Assembly: GCA_030639305.1 (NCBI GenBank)
Contig: DAOWCY010000022.1
Location: forward strand, 1 to 51,111
Origin: JAGLQA01 sp023135565
Lineage (GTDB): Bacteria > Acidobacteriota > Aminicenantia > UBA2199
Length of the DNA: 51,111 nucleotides
Reading direction: 5' to 3'
Shown: piece by piece, positions 31,800 through 40,247 of the stretch
How the letters are laid out: the number at the start of each line of letters is the position of its first letter
Numbering within the stretch: position 1 is the first letter of the stretch
The notes under the pieces: model-generated
What the model was told of the DNA's origin: nothing
The model's database searches: none
Seen by the model: only the letters and a program-made list of their open reading frames with translations
Position numbers and translations under genes: made by a program

Positions 31800-31929
31800 T
31801 TACTCCTTTTTGCCTCCGGCGGGTCAGAACCTTTTTGAAAAAAGGTTCCGACACCTCCAAAAACTTCTATTGAGCCGCTGCGCGGCAAAACACCACATCA
31901 TTCATCGTTAAGCCCAAAAGAACTTTTGT
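31800..31929 (-). repeat. Repeat with 52-nt shared block upstream of PIG-L
   Basis: Bases 31812-31863 are identical to 14095-14146 and 22277-22328. On the minus strand the block ends in cgccggaggc right before the aaaaaggag ribosome site of the deacetylase. It is followed by gccgctgcgcggc, a repeat-family palindrome. Confidence 0.85.
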
Positions 31930-33402
31930 TTATTTAGATTTTTTCTTGCTGGGGGCGCCGCTCTTGCGGGTCCAGAACCGCAGTTTTCGTTTGTAGAATT
32001 CCTTGAGACCGAAGAAAAATGGCCGGTAATAATACCAGGCCCGCTCGCCCCGTATGAACTCTAACAAATGATTAAAAATAATCCGCGGCCGGGCATAAAA
32101 TTCCATCATGGCTATCTTCTGCCACTCCATCAATTCTTCACTGTCGATGTCGCCTAAGTTAATCACCGCATTACCGGAACGGGTGAAATCTTTCCAGTTG
32201 TGCGTCAATAACTGTACGCCGCCTTCACCCCGTTCCGCCATTTCGAAAAGCGGCGTGCCGGGGTAGGGGGTGAAAATATTGAAAAATGCCCGGTCCAAAG
32301 CCAGGTCTTTGGCAAAGTCGATGGTCTTCCGCAAAGTGCGGCGGTCTTCACCGGGCAGCCCCATGATAAAAGATGCCCTGGTGACAAAACCATGCTTCTT
32401 TAACAAACGGATAGATTCACGGCACTGTTCCAGGGTGGTGCCTTTTTTCATGCTGTCCAATATCTCCTGGCTGCCGCTCTCTACGCCGATAGACATCATC
32501 ACGCAGCCGGCGGATTTCATCTTTTTTATGATCTCTTCGTTCAGCTTGTCGGCCCGGGAAAGCCCGAACCAGTGCACTTTTATTTTCCTGGCGATGATTT
32601 CGTCGCATATCTCGATCAACCTTTTGGGCACGATCGTCAACGTGTCGTCGGCAAAACTGATGAACTTAACGCCTAATTCCTTTACGCAGTATTCGATCTC
32701 GTCTACTACGGACTTTACACTCCGCAGCCTGAGCTTCATGCCGAACATGCGGTAGCAAAACACACATTTCTGCGGGCAGCCCCGCGAAGTCTGGATTTCG
32801 GTGACTAATTCCATGCCCCGGTAAGGTACGGGAAAAAGGTATTTTTTTTGGTCTACTAAGCGCCGGGCAGGACGGGGCAGGCTGTCTAAGTCCGGTATCA
32901 ACTCCCGCTCCCGGTTGTTTACTATTTTGTCCCCTTTCCTGAAAGAGAGACCGTCTACCTTCGAGAAATTTTTCCCGGCTGCCAGTTCTTTTACCAGTTC
33001 CCTGGCGGTGATTTCGCCTTCTCCCCTGACAGCAAAGTCGATATGGGGATTTTCTTCTAAGACCCGGGTGGGCATAATAGTGCTGTGGGGGCCGCCGATC
33101 ACGGTTTGGATACCTAATTTTTCTTTCACCTGTTTCAGCAGGGCGTTGGCATATTCGAAATCTACGGTGGTAGCCCCTGCGCCCACGATATCGGGTTTGC
33201 TTTTTTCCACCGCTTGCAGCATTTTCTCCGGGGTAAGGTCGTCGGCTTCGCCGTCGATGACTTCCACTTCGTGGCCGTCCTGTTCTAAGGAAGCGGCGAC
33301 GTACAATAAGCCCATGGGGGGGAAAACGAATTTTAGCCCGGTTTTGCTTTTTATCAATTTATAGATCGGAGTATAAGCGGGTCTACAGAGCAGTATTTTC
33401 AT
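31930..33402 (-). CDS. B12-binding radical SAM protein
   Basis: The protein has 490 residues. A B12-binding domain (residues 1-155: MKILLCRPAYTPIYKLI..., PDIVGAGATTVDFEYAN, TVIGGPHSTIMP, IDFAVRGEGEITARELV) is followed by RGCPQKCVFCYRM with the [4Fe-4S] CxxxCxxC site. The SAM barrel comes next (ISFADDTLTIVPKR, MMSIGVESGSQEILDSMKKG, SFIMGLPGEDRRTLRKTIDF, NIFTPYPGTPLFE). A basic C-terminal region follows (about 410-490). The start is supported by taggagaagtcg. It possibly methylates or ring-modifies a lipid or peptide. Its N-terminal domain is the close comparator for the insert in the NRPS at 3076-5676. Confidence 0.93.
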   Translation of the reverse strand: MKILLCRPAYTPIYKLIKSKTGLKFVFPPMGLLYVAASLEQDGHEVEVIDGEADDLTPEKMLQAVEKSKPDIVGAGATTVDFEYANALLKQVKEKLGIQTVIGGPHSTIMPTRVLEENPHIDFAVRGEGEITARELVKELAAGKNFSKVDGLSFRKGDKIVNNRERELIPDLDSLPRPARRLVDQKKYLFPVPYRGMELVTEIQTSRGCPQKCVFCYRMFGMKLRLRSVKSVVDEIEYCVKELGVKFISFADDTLTIVPKRLIEICDEIIARKIKVHWFGLSRADKLNEEIIKKMKSAGCVMMSIGVESGSQEILDSMKKGTTLEQCRESIRLLKKHGFVTRASFIMGLPGEDRRTLRKTIDFAKDLALDRAFFNIFTPYPGTPLFEMAERGEGGVQLLTHNWKDFTRSGNAVINLGDIDSEELMEWQKIAMMEFYARPRIIFNHLLEFIRGERAWYYYRPFFFGLKEFYKRKLRFWTRKSGAPSKKKSK

Positions 33403-33536
33403 CGACTTCTCCTATATGTCTACCAGTAATAGAGTTACTCATTAGCGGCTCCTAAATGTATTGTTTTTTTTTTACCGGCACGAATCATTGCGCATTATAA
33501 CATGAATAGTCACAGGACATCAACAAAGCGGCGAGT

Positions 33537-33637
33537 AACTATTCAGTTTTAGGAAAAATGATTCTGTCCGCGGTTCAATTACTGGATGAAACGGGAATGA
33601 ACCGGTTAGAGACCGATTTATTCAAAACTGAATAGTT
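33537..33637. repeat. 14-bp perfect inverted repeat flanking 73 bases
   Basis: aactattcagtttt (33537-33550) and aaaactgaatagtt (33624-33637) are exact inverted copies. The outer flank agttgctttcagcttttggc is related in inverted form to the region before the hairpin at 5771. It looks like a small miniature-element remnant. No gene lies inside. Confidence 0.6.
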
Positions 33638-33740
33638 GCTTTCAGCTTTTGGCTATCAACCGGGCTGATCCGCCGCCCCTACAAAAGCCTGTTTTTTTCC
33701 CGGAACCGGGTATTTACCGCAATTTTTCTCTTGTTCTCGA

Positions 33741-33769
33741 TTGAATTTCGAGTGAATTTATACTATAAT
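33741..33769 (+). promoter_or_regulatory. Promoter of the HicB/HicA-like pair
   Basis: TTGAAT (33741-33746) and TATAAT (33764-33769) are 17 bases apart, and GAGG (33775-33778) precedes the ATG at 33785. The -35 lies in the loop of a ctcga/tcgag hairpin. Confidence 0.7.
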
Positions 33770-33784
33770 GTTTGCGAGGCGTTT

Positions 33785-34186
33785 ATGATCGATAAAACAA
33801 AACATGTATATGCAAAACCCGGTGAGTATAAAGCAGCAGGTGCAGTCCCTGCTCCGGTTGTAAATACCGCATTTCCAGGGAAACGGCTAAAAACAAAAAC
33901 CGGCGGTGAAAAATTCATAGTGTTGAATGATTTAAACGATCAGCATTATAAATTAAAGACTCCTTTTCGTGTAAAAATTTCTATTCAAGATGGGGAATTA
34001 CTCGGCGAGATCGAAGAATTGGAACTATATGCGTTCGGAGAAAGTGAAACCGGGGTTTTGGAAGAGTTAAGATCAGATTTAATCGATCTATATGAAAATT
34101 TCAGCCAGATAGATAAAGAAAATCTTGGCGAAACTCCCGCAAAATGGAAACAGATACTGTTAACCAGGATAATCGAGACTAAATGA
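33785..34186 (+). CDS. Putative HicB-like antitoxin
   Basis: Start at 33785 is set by the ribosome site gcgaggcgttt and by the promoter just upstream. The product has 133 residues. The first 60 residues are variable; the core FRVKISIQDGELLGEIEELELYAFG, ETGVLEELRSDLIDLYENF has the beta-beta-alpha layout of HicB-type degenerate RNase-H folds. The ATGA overlap with the next gene and the similar size ratio suggest a toxin-antitoxin pair. Family not certain. Confidence 0.55.
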   Translation: MIDKTKHVYAKPGEYKAAGAVPAPVVNTAFPGKRLKTKTGGEKFIVLNDLNDQHYKLKTPFRVKISIQDGELLGEIEELELYAFGESETGVLEELRSDLIDLYENFSQIDKENLGETPAKWKQILLTRIIETK

Positions 34187-34482
34187 GCAGTGGAATCAAG
34201 CCTTTTTCCGAAAAACAGGTAAGAAAAAAAATCATCGAAAAAGTAAAGCCTAAAATTTTAAAGGGGCGGTCAAAACATTCGAAAGGTCTGATCTTTCTCG
34301 ATGACAAGGTGGTAGCAAAAGTTAAAATTCCAAACTCTCATGATAAAATGATGTTTGCTAATAAATCCCGGTTTATTGCCAGGGATTTGAGACTTAATCC
34401 ATCCGAATTCAACGATTTAATAGACTGTCCTTTATCAGGCCCGGGGTATTATGAAATCCTTTCTACGCGCATAAAAGCTTGA
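34183..34482 (+). CDS. Small basic protein, putative HicA-like toxin
   Basis: The protein has 99 residues, basic, with RSKHSKGLIFLDDKVVAKVKIPNSHDKMM followed by FIARDLRLNPSEFNDLIDC. The Gx..H..(v)x(v)PxH..k pattern with IA..L.L...EF is reminiscent of HicA-type dsRNA-binding mRNA interferases, though the classical GSH motif is not exact (NSH). It overlaps the preceding gene by four bases. Confidence 0.5.
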   Translation: MSSGIKPFSEKQVRKKIIEKVKPKILKGRSKHSKGLIFLDDKVVAKVKIPNSHDKMMFANKSRFIARDLRLNPSEFNDLIDCPLSGPGYYEILSTRIKA

Positions 34483-34515
34483 TAAAAATAAAAAAATGTG
34501 GTATTTTATTTTATT

Positions 34516-35925
34516 ATGACTGAAATTAGATTTGGCACCGACGGGTGGCGAGCAAAGATGGGGAGTGATTTCTCCTTTAAAAACGTTAGAATCTTTGCCA
34601 AAAGCTATGCCAATTACCTGAAAAAAAGACAAAAAACAAAAAATCTAAAAGTCATCGTTAATTTCGACACCCGCTTCCTTTCTAAAAAATTTGCCCACGA
34701 AACAGCCAAAATACTCTCTTTAGAACATATCCATACCTATGTGCCTCAAAGGGACGTTCCTCTTGCACCGATATCCTTAGCTATTACCTGCAATGGCTTT
34801 AACGGCGGCATTAATTTTACCGCCAGTTTTAGTAAACCTCTTTATAACGGCATCAAAGTCTTCAGCAGCCGCGGGGTGCCGGCCCTGCCTTCGGAAACGA
34901 TCCTGATCGAAAAAGAGATCGAAGAGATTACCGGCAATTTCGTATTCAAACCGCAGTATGCGGATTATGATCTCATAAACGATATCGATGTCCAGGCGCC
35001 TTACATCGAGTATATCGAAAATTTAATAGATTTTAAGTTGATAAAAGACTCAGGTATCGAGATTATCGTCGATAATTTATACGGCACTTCCAGGGGATAC
35101 TTAGATTACGTATTCAGTAAGAATGATATCGATATCCAGACTCTTCATAATTTCCCTAATTCTCCTTTCGAGGGCGTTATCTCTTCCTGCAGCAAATGGA
35201 GCCTGAAAGAACTGGCCAACCTGATCGTGGAAAGTGGTGCGGATATCGGTTTAGCCACGGACATCGACGGCGACCGCTTCGGTATCGTCGATTCCCACGG
35301 CCGTTTTTTGACATCGAACCAAATCATGCCTCCATTGATAGAGTACCTTATAAATGTTAGAAAAATGTCGGGGGGCATCGTAAAGTCTATCTCCGCTACC
35401 GACAATATAACAAAGGTTGCCCGGTACTATGACCGCGAAGTGTACACCACACCGGTAGGATTTAAGTACCTGGCGGACGTTTTGTCGGCAAGAAACGCTT
35501 TTATCGCAGTGGAAAGTTCTAACGGCGCATCCTTAAACACCAAAGTAAATGTGAAAGACGGTATCCTGTTTAACCTGCTGGTTGCAGAGATGCTGGCTTA
35601 CTATAAAAAAGACCTGGAAAAGATATTGCAGGATTTTTATACCCGGTTCCCCAAATTGTACAGCATCGAGGTTGCCCTGGCTAGGACCAGGATTAGAGAA
35701 CAGAATTATAAAAAACTTTTCTCTATAAAAAAAGAAAATCTCCCTTTTCCCGGTTTTAAGTTAGAGAAGATCGATCATTTAGACGGCATAAAATTTCTTT
35801 TTGATGATTCCTGGCTTTTGATAAGGGCATCGGGTACCAGTGAGTCTATCCGGGTATATTCCGAATCAAAGGTATCGAAAAAAGCAAAAGATTTAATAAA
35901 ATTAGGACGCAGTCTAATCGAGTAA
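34516..35925 (+). CDS. Phosphohexomutase (phosphoglucomutase/phosphomannomutase family), divergent active site
   Basis: ATG at 34516 (MTEIRFGTDGWRAKMG) gives the usual N-terminus. The phosphoserine loop reads NFTASFSKPLYNGIKVF where the family has TASHNPxxYNGxK: the Ser is kept but His-Asn is changed. The metal loop (ATDIDGDRFGIVD) and domain-3 sugar loop (VAVESSNG) are present; the phosphate-binding loop is RASGTSES instead of RxSGTEP. It has 469 residues, normal length. It probably prepares hexose-1-phosphates for the glycan cluster downstream. There is no clear ribosome site, only an AT-rich leader (tattttattttatt). It may be co-transcribed with the HicA-like gene 33 bases upstream. Confidence 0.86.
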   Translation: MTEIRFGTDGWRAKMGSDFSFKNVRIFAKSYANYLKKRQKTKNLKVIVNFDTRFLSKKFAHETAKILSLEHIHTYVPQRDVPLAPISLAITCNGFNGGINFTASFSKPLYNGIKVFSSRGVPALPSETILIEKEIEEITGNFVFKPQYADYDLINDIDVQAPYIEYIENLIDFKLIKDSGIEIIVDNLYGTSRGYLDYVFSKNDIDIQTLHNFPNSPFEGVISSCSKWSLKELANLIVESGADIGLATDIDGDRFGIVDSHGRFLTSNQIMPPLIEYLINVRKMSGGIVKSISATDNITKVARYYDREVYTTPVGFKYLADVLSARNAFIAVESSNGASLNTKVNVKDGILFNLLVAEMLAYYKKDLEKILQDFYTRFPKLYSIEVALARTRIREQNYKKLFSIKKENLPFPGFKLEKIDHLDGIKFLFDDSWLLIRASGTSESIRVYSESKVSKKAKDLIKLGRSLIE

Positions 35926-35942
35926 GTATAAAAAAAAAAAAG

Positions 35943-36269
35943 ATGAAAAAAAACAGGATAGAATTTAATTTTGTTAAATCCAGGGGTTTCCTGATGCTCA
36001 TTATTCTATTCATATTCACCTTGATCCTGACTTTCTTCTTCGGAGACAGCGGCATCGTGGAAATCATTAAAACCCAGGATAAAATCGAAACCCTAACGAA
36101 GAATATAACCGGCCTAAAGGTAGAAAAAGAAAAACTGGAGAAAGAAATTAAGGATTTGGAAGACGACCCCCTGGCTTTAGAAAAAAAAGCCAGGGAAAAA
36201 CTCTGGCTGATGAAAAAGAACGAGAAAGTAATCGTTATCGTGAAGCAGTTGGAAAAAGGAGATCGTTAA
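35943..36269 (+). CDS. FtsB/DivIC-like septum formation initiator protein
   Basis: The protein has 108 residues. A basic N-terminus, one transmembrane segment (LMLIILFIFTLILTFFFG), then a coiled coil (IETLTKNITGLKVEKEKLEK, EIKDLEDD) and the family tail PLALEKKAREKLWLMKKNEKVIV match FtsB/DivIC. It probably acts in the divisome with FtsL and FtsQ, with the coiled coil outside the membrane. A poly-A stretch (35930-35940) separates it from the mutase gene. Confidence 0.87.
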   Translation: MKKNRIEFNFVKSRGFLMLIILFIFTLILTFFFGDSGIVEIIKTQDKIETLTKNITGLKVEKEKLEKEIKDLEDDPLALEKKAREKLWLMKKNEKVIVIVKQLEKGDR

Positions 36270-36410
36270 CCTCGAGGTGCGGTACGGGAAACCTATTAGG
36301 TATTAGGACCTTTGATAGATATAAATTTTTTTAGTTTAGAAGTGTTGAATAAGTGCAGCAAGCGCTGCATTTGTTAAGGGCGGAAGCTTACCCGCAGCAA
36401 TAAAAACATT

Positions 36411-37235
36411 ATGGATAAAGATTTCTACAAAATATTGCCACCCCGCAAAGGCGTCTCTTTCGATTTCAAAGAGATGTGGGACTACCGGGAACTGCTCTAC
36501 TTTTTTATCTGGAAAGATATAAAAGTCAGGTATAAACAAACCGCTGTAGGGGCTTTATGGGCAGTGATTCAGCCCTTTTTTACCATGATTGTTTTCAGCC
36601 TATTTTTCGGCATCCTGGCAAAAATTCCTTCCGACGGTCTACCTTATCCTCTTTTTTACTACAGCGCCCTGCTGCCCTGGACTTTTTTTGCCAATGCCCT
36701 GATCCATACCACCAACACCATGGTAGAGAACCAGAGACTAATCACCAAAGTCTATTTCCCCAGGATTTTTTTACCGCTCTCATCCGTGCTTTCCGGGCTG
36801 CTGGACTTCTTCGTGGCCTCATCTATCCTGCTGCTCATGATGGTGTTTTATGGTATTGTCCCCCACTGGCAAATCCTATATTTTCCTCTTTTTGTTTTAT
36901 TAACCATTGTCACCGCCCTGGGTGTGGGTTTGTGGTTCTCAGCCCTTAATGCCCTGTACCGGGATTTTCGTTATACCGTGACCTTTATCGTTCAATTCTG
37001 GATGTTTGCCTCCCCCGTCGCCTATCCCAGCAGCATGGTGCCGGCAAAATGGCAGTGGCTTTACGGCCTGAACCCCATGGCCGGCATCATAGACGGTTTC
37101 AGGTGGGCGGTCTTAGGAAAAGGAAATCCGCCGGGGATTACTTTCCTGGTCTCTTTTACGATTATCCTGATTCTCCTGGGGGGCGGGCTGATTTTTTTCC
37201 GGAAAATGGAAACCGAAATCGCGGACAGGGTGTGA
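36411..37235 (+). CDS. wzm: ABC-2 type polysaccharide exporter, permease (Wzm-like)
   Basis: The protein has 274 residues with about six transmembrane segments and the Wzm/TagG signature: soluble start, then LLYFFIWKDIKVRYKQTAVGALWAVIQPFFTMIVF, PYPLFYYSALLPWTFFANAL, PLSSVLSGLLDFFV, and the last SPVAYPSSMVPAKWQWLYGLNPMAGIIDGFRW. It carries lipid-linked glycan across the inner membrane with the ATPase at 37474. No clear ribosome site is seen. The hairpin gcagcaagcgctgc lies about 50 bases upstream. Confidence 0.92.
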   Translation: MDKDFYKILPPRKGVSFDFKEMWDYRELLYFFIWKDIKVRYKQTAVGALWAVIQPFFTMIVFSLFFGILAKIPSDGLPYPLFYYSALLPWTFFANALIHTTNTMVENQRLITKVYFPRIFLPLSSVLSGLLDFFVASSILLLMMVFYGIVPHWQILYFPLFVLLTIVTALGVGLWFSALNALYRDFRYTVTFIVQFWMFASPVAYPSSMVPAKWQWLYGLNPMAGIIDGFRWAVLGKGNPPGITFLVSFTIILILLGGGLIFFRKMETEIADRV

Positions 37236-37473
37236 GCGAGATCAAGAAGGCTCAGAGGAGCTCAGGAGGGCTCAGGATGAGCTCGGACGAACTCAGGTTG
37301 AGAGGAGCTCAGGAGCACTCAGAGGAGCTCGGAAACTCTCAGGAATTACTGAGTTCATTAAAGCTCACGAATGCTTAGACACCTAAAGTTCGCGAGCCCT
37401 TTTCTAAAACTGAGCTCTCTTGAGATCATCCTGAGTTCTCTTGAGATCATCTGATCTTCAAAATAATTGTGCT
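37236..37473 (+). repeat. ctcag/gagct repeat tract between exporter genes
   Basis: The left part repeats agaggagctcagga-type units (37250-37345). The right part has a 21-bp tandem repeat (37410-37430 and 37431-37451, one mismatch; core tctcttgagatcat) of the complementary type. The halves can pair into long hairpins. It fills the gap between permease and ATPase; no start other than 37474 is supported. Confidence 0.75.
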
Positions 37474-38754
37474 ATGTGTGAAAAAGTTTTAAAAATAAAT
37501 AATTTAGGAAAAAAGTATTTTATAGGAGAACGGGTCTCCTATACGGCCCTGCGGGACGTCCTGGTAAGCAAGCTCAAAGCTCCTTTCAAAAAGGCCGCAA
37601 GCAGAGAGAAGAATTTTATCTGGGCTTTACGGGATGTTACCTTTGATGTTAACGACGGCGATATCCTGGGGATTATCGGCAGGAACGGCGCCGGGAAGTC
37701 CACTCTTTTAAAAATTCTCTCCCGCATCACCCGGCCCACCACCGGCTCAGCGGAGATAAGGGGCCGGGTAGGCAGCCTGCTGGAAGTGGGCACCGGTTTT
37801 CACCCGGAATTGACCGGCAGGGAAAATATCTACCTGAACGGCGCTATCCTGGGTATGCATAGAACCGAGATCAACCGCAAATTCGATGAAATCGTCGCTT
37901 TTTCTGAGATTGAGAAATTTATCGACACGCCGGTAAAATTTTATTCCAGCGGCATGTATGTGCGTCTGGCTTTTTCCGTGGCCGCGCACTTAGAACCTGA
38001 AATCTTACTGGTTGACGAGGTGCTGGCCGTAGGCGATGCCGGTTTTCAAAAAAAGTGTTTGGGACGGATGAGCGAAGTATCGAGAGAGGGGCGTACTATC
38101 CTCTTTGTCAGCCACAATATGCATGCAGTCAGGAAATTGTGCAGCCGGGCCATATTTCTCGAAAACGGCGGCATCGAAGCTGCCGGTGAACCGGGGACAG
38201 TGATCAATAACTATCTCAGCCGGGTTAAGGATGCGCAATTAAGCCAGGTATGGGAAGATATGGCCGCAGCCCCGGGCAACGATGCCATCCGCATGCATAA
38301 AGTGCAGATACAGTTGACCGAAGATGAGGCGGAACAACTGACCGTATGGACTTCTTTTAAGATAGAGTTCTATTTCTGGAACTTAGAACCGGGATTAAAA
38401 CTCAACCTCAGTATGAGGCTTTACAATTTCGAGAATATTTTGCTTTTTAACAGCACTTCGGTTTTCGAATCCCACTGGCACGGTAAACCTTTTAAGAAAG
38501 GGCTTTATAAAAGCACCTGTTATGTTCCCGGCAAATTGCTCAATGACGGCATGTATTATATAGACCTTCTTTTTATCAAAGACACCACCACCAGGGTGTG
38601 TCATTTCGATAATTTGCTCACCTTCGAGATAGGGGAGGAAGAAGCGTCGCGGCCCGGCAAATGGTATGGCAAATATGTGGGTGTGGTGCGTCCTTTTTTG
38701 CAGTGGGAAACCGAATATATTGCTGATCCCGCCCATGAAACAAAAAATGTCTGA
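37474..38754 (+). CDS. wzt: ABC-2 type polysaccharide exporter, ATPase with C-terminal carbohydrate-binding domain (Wzt-like)
   Basis: The protein has 426 residues. Walker A is GIIGRNGAGKSTLL, the signature is FYSSGMYVRLAFSVA, Walker B is EILLVDEVLAVGD and the switch is FVSHNMHAV. The N-terminal motif VLKINNLGKKYFIGE and the long C-terminal beta-sandwich domain (about 255-420: LNLSMRLYNFENILLFNS, CYVPGKLLNDGMYYIDLLFI) match Wzt proteins that recognise modified O-antigen ends. ATG at 37474 is chosen over a TTG 11 codons earlier, which would lie in the repeat. Its 3' end overlaps the decarboxylase start. Confidence 0.93.
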   Translation: MCEKVLKINNLGKKYFIGERVSYTALRDVLVSKLKAPFKKAASREKNFIWALRDVTFDVNDGDILGIIGRNGAGKSTLLKILSRITRPTTGSAEIRGRVGSLLEVGTGFHPELTGRENIYLNGAILGMHRTEINRKFDEIVAFSEIEKFIDTPVKFYSSGMYVRLAFSVAAHLEPEILLVDEVLAVGDAGFQKKCLGRMSEVSREGRTILFVSHNMHAVRKLCSRAIFLENGGIEAAGEPGTVINNYLSRVKDAQLSQVWEDMAAAPGNDAIRMHKVQIQLTEDEAEQLTVWTSFKIEFYFWNLEPGLKLNLSMRLYNFENILLFNSTSVFESHWHGKPFKKGLYKSTCYVPGKLLNDGMYYIDLLFIKDTTTRVCHFDNLLTFEIGEEEASRPGKWYGKYVGVVRPFLQWETEYIADPAHETKNV

Positions 38755-39997
38755 ATTAAACCTTACCTGGGAAAACCTGCATAAATTGGGCGGGAAATAC
38801 GGCGACTCTTTTTATATCTGGGACATAGCCGGGGTAGAGGCGAATTTTAAGAGTTTCTTGGAGCATTTCAGGAACTATTATAAAAAAACCACCCTGGCTT
38901 ATTCGTATAAAACCAACTATCTCCCGGCCCTGTGTGCGTTGATAAACCGGTTGGGCGGGTATGCGGAAGTGGTCTCCCGCATGGAATATGATCTGGCCCG
39001 CGGGATCGGCGCCGCGCCCCGGGATATCATCTTTAACGGCCCGGTGAAATCCTTGGCCGATATCGAAGATGCCGCACTGTCCGGCTCCATAGTGAATATC
39101 GATTCTTTTTATGAGATCGATTTTTTGAAAGCCGCGGCTGCAAAAAGCCCTTCTCGTAAAATCTCCATAGGTATACGCTGCAATTTCGATGTTGGCGAAG
39201 AGAAGCGTTCCCGTTTCGGGGTGGATGTGGAAAGCGACGCTCTCGAGAATATTTTCCAGGCGGTAAAAAATATAGATAACATCGAAATTGCCGGGCTGCA
39301 CTGCCATTTTTCCACTGCCGCCCGCAGTGTGGAGTCTTTTGCTTTGAGAACCGGAAAAATGGCGGAACTCAGCAAAAAACATTTTAAAAAGGACGCTCCC
39401 CGGTTTATAGATATCGGCGGCGGTTTTTTTGGCCCCATGGCCCCATCTTTAGCGCGGCAGTTTAGTTTTCCTATTCCTGCTTACCGGGAATATGCCCAGG
39501 CCGCAGCCGGGAAATTTGCCGAATATTATGAACCGGAGAGCGGCCCGGAATTGATCGTGGAACCCGGTATTGCCATCGTGGGCGATACTATGAAATTTGC
39601 CGCCCGGATAGTAGGCGTAAAAAAGATAAATGGCCGTAATTATGCCGTATGCAGCGGAACTGCTTTTAATATCAAGCCTTCGCTTCATGGTATGAACCTG
39701 CCGTTAAAAGTTCTTTCGCATCCCGAAAATAGGAGCAGCCGTTGGGTAGAAGGTGAAGTGGATATAGTAGGCTTCACCTGTGTGGAAAAAGATTGTTTGT
39801 ACGAAAAGTATACAGGTCGCATTTATGAAGGGGATTATGTGTTATTCGAGCAGGTAGGCGGTTATACCATCGTCTTGAACCCGCCTTTTATTTCGCCTTT
39901 ACCGGCGATCCTGGCCTATGACGCCAGGGAAGAGGAATACTACCCGGTAAGAAAACCGGGCACTTTTGAGGATGTGTTTTCGCCTTATGTGTTTTAG
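38735..39997 (+). CDS. PLP-dependent decarboxylase (type III fold, diaminopimelate/ornithine decarboxylase-like)
   Basis: The start is uncertain between ATG 38735 and 38747; both overlap the 3' end of the Wzt gene. PLP is bound by the Lys in TTLAYSYKTNYLPAL. The barrel shows GGYAEVVSRMEYDLA, HCHFSTAARSVESF, RFIDIGGGFFG and LIVEPGIAIVGD. The C-terminal active-site Cys is in VGFTCVEKDCLYE, followed by EGDYVLFEQVGGYT. These match LysA/SpeC-like enzymes. Placed in a glycan cluster, it may decarboxylate an amino acid to make an amine or an amino-acid-derived decoration rather than make lysine. About 420 residues, normal length. Confidence 0.87.
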   Translation: MKQKMSELNLTWENLHKLGGKYGDSFYIWDIAGVEANFKSFLEHFRNYYKKTTLAYSYKTNYLPALCALINRLGGYAEVVSRMEYDLARGIGAAPRDIIFNGPVKSLADIEDAALSGSIVNIDSFYEIDFLKAAAAKSPSRKISIGIRCNFDVGEEKRSRFGVDVESDALENIFQAVKNIDNIEIAGLHCHFSTAARSVESFALRTGKMAELSKKHFKKDAPRFIDIGGGFFGPMAPSLARQFSFPIPAYREYAQAAAGKFAEYYEPESGPELIVEPGIAIVGDTMKFAARIVGVKKINGRNYAVCSGTAFNIKPSLHGMNLPLKVLSHPENRSSRWVEGEVDIVGFTCVEKDCLYEKYTGRIYEGDYVLFEQVGGYTIVLNPPFISPLPAILAYDAREEEYYPVRKPGTFEDVFSPYVF

Positions 39998-40247
39998 AAA
40001 AAATTTTGCCTCCGGCCCCACCACGTGGGGAGGGGGTAAGGCTCAACGCTTTCATATCACTCGAAAGCCCCTCATAGGCTCCCCGCGCCGCAGGGGCAGC
40101 GTGTGAGCGCTTTTCGCTTTTTTAAACAGAAGTTTTGATCAAACTTTTTCAAAAGTTTGGCCCCCGGCAGGGACCTGCCGCGCAGCGGCTTAACGCCACC
40201 CCACGCGCGTGGGGCGGCCGGAGGCAAATTCTTAAAAGAGAAATTTG
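39998..40247 (+). repeat. Long mosaic repeat, forward, carrying RBS-like end
   Basis: It contains ccccaccacgtgggg, gcagcgtgtgagcgctttt, the AT hairpins (agttttgatcaaactttttc, then aaaagtttggcccccgg), cctgccgcgcagcggcttaa and ccccacgcgcgtgggg, and ends ggccggaggcaaat 18 bases before the methyltransferase ATG. Bases 40165-40220 are nearly identical to the repeat at 44380-44440. Confidence 0.85.

Noticed and set aside
31795..31888. Longer N-terminus of the PIG-L deacetylase
   Set aside because: The extra 31 codons are repeat-derived (same block as 14095 and 22277), and a proper ribosome site precedes the ATG at 31795.
33537..33637. Complete insertion sequence at 33.5 kb
   Set aside because: The inverted repeats enclose only 73 bases with no transposase; at most a miniature element remnant.
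37441..37473. TTG start for the Wzt gene 11 codons upstream
   Set aside because: The extra codons lie in the ctcag/gagct repeat; the frame from ATG 37474 has the standard Wzt N-terminus.
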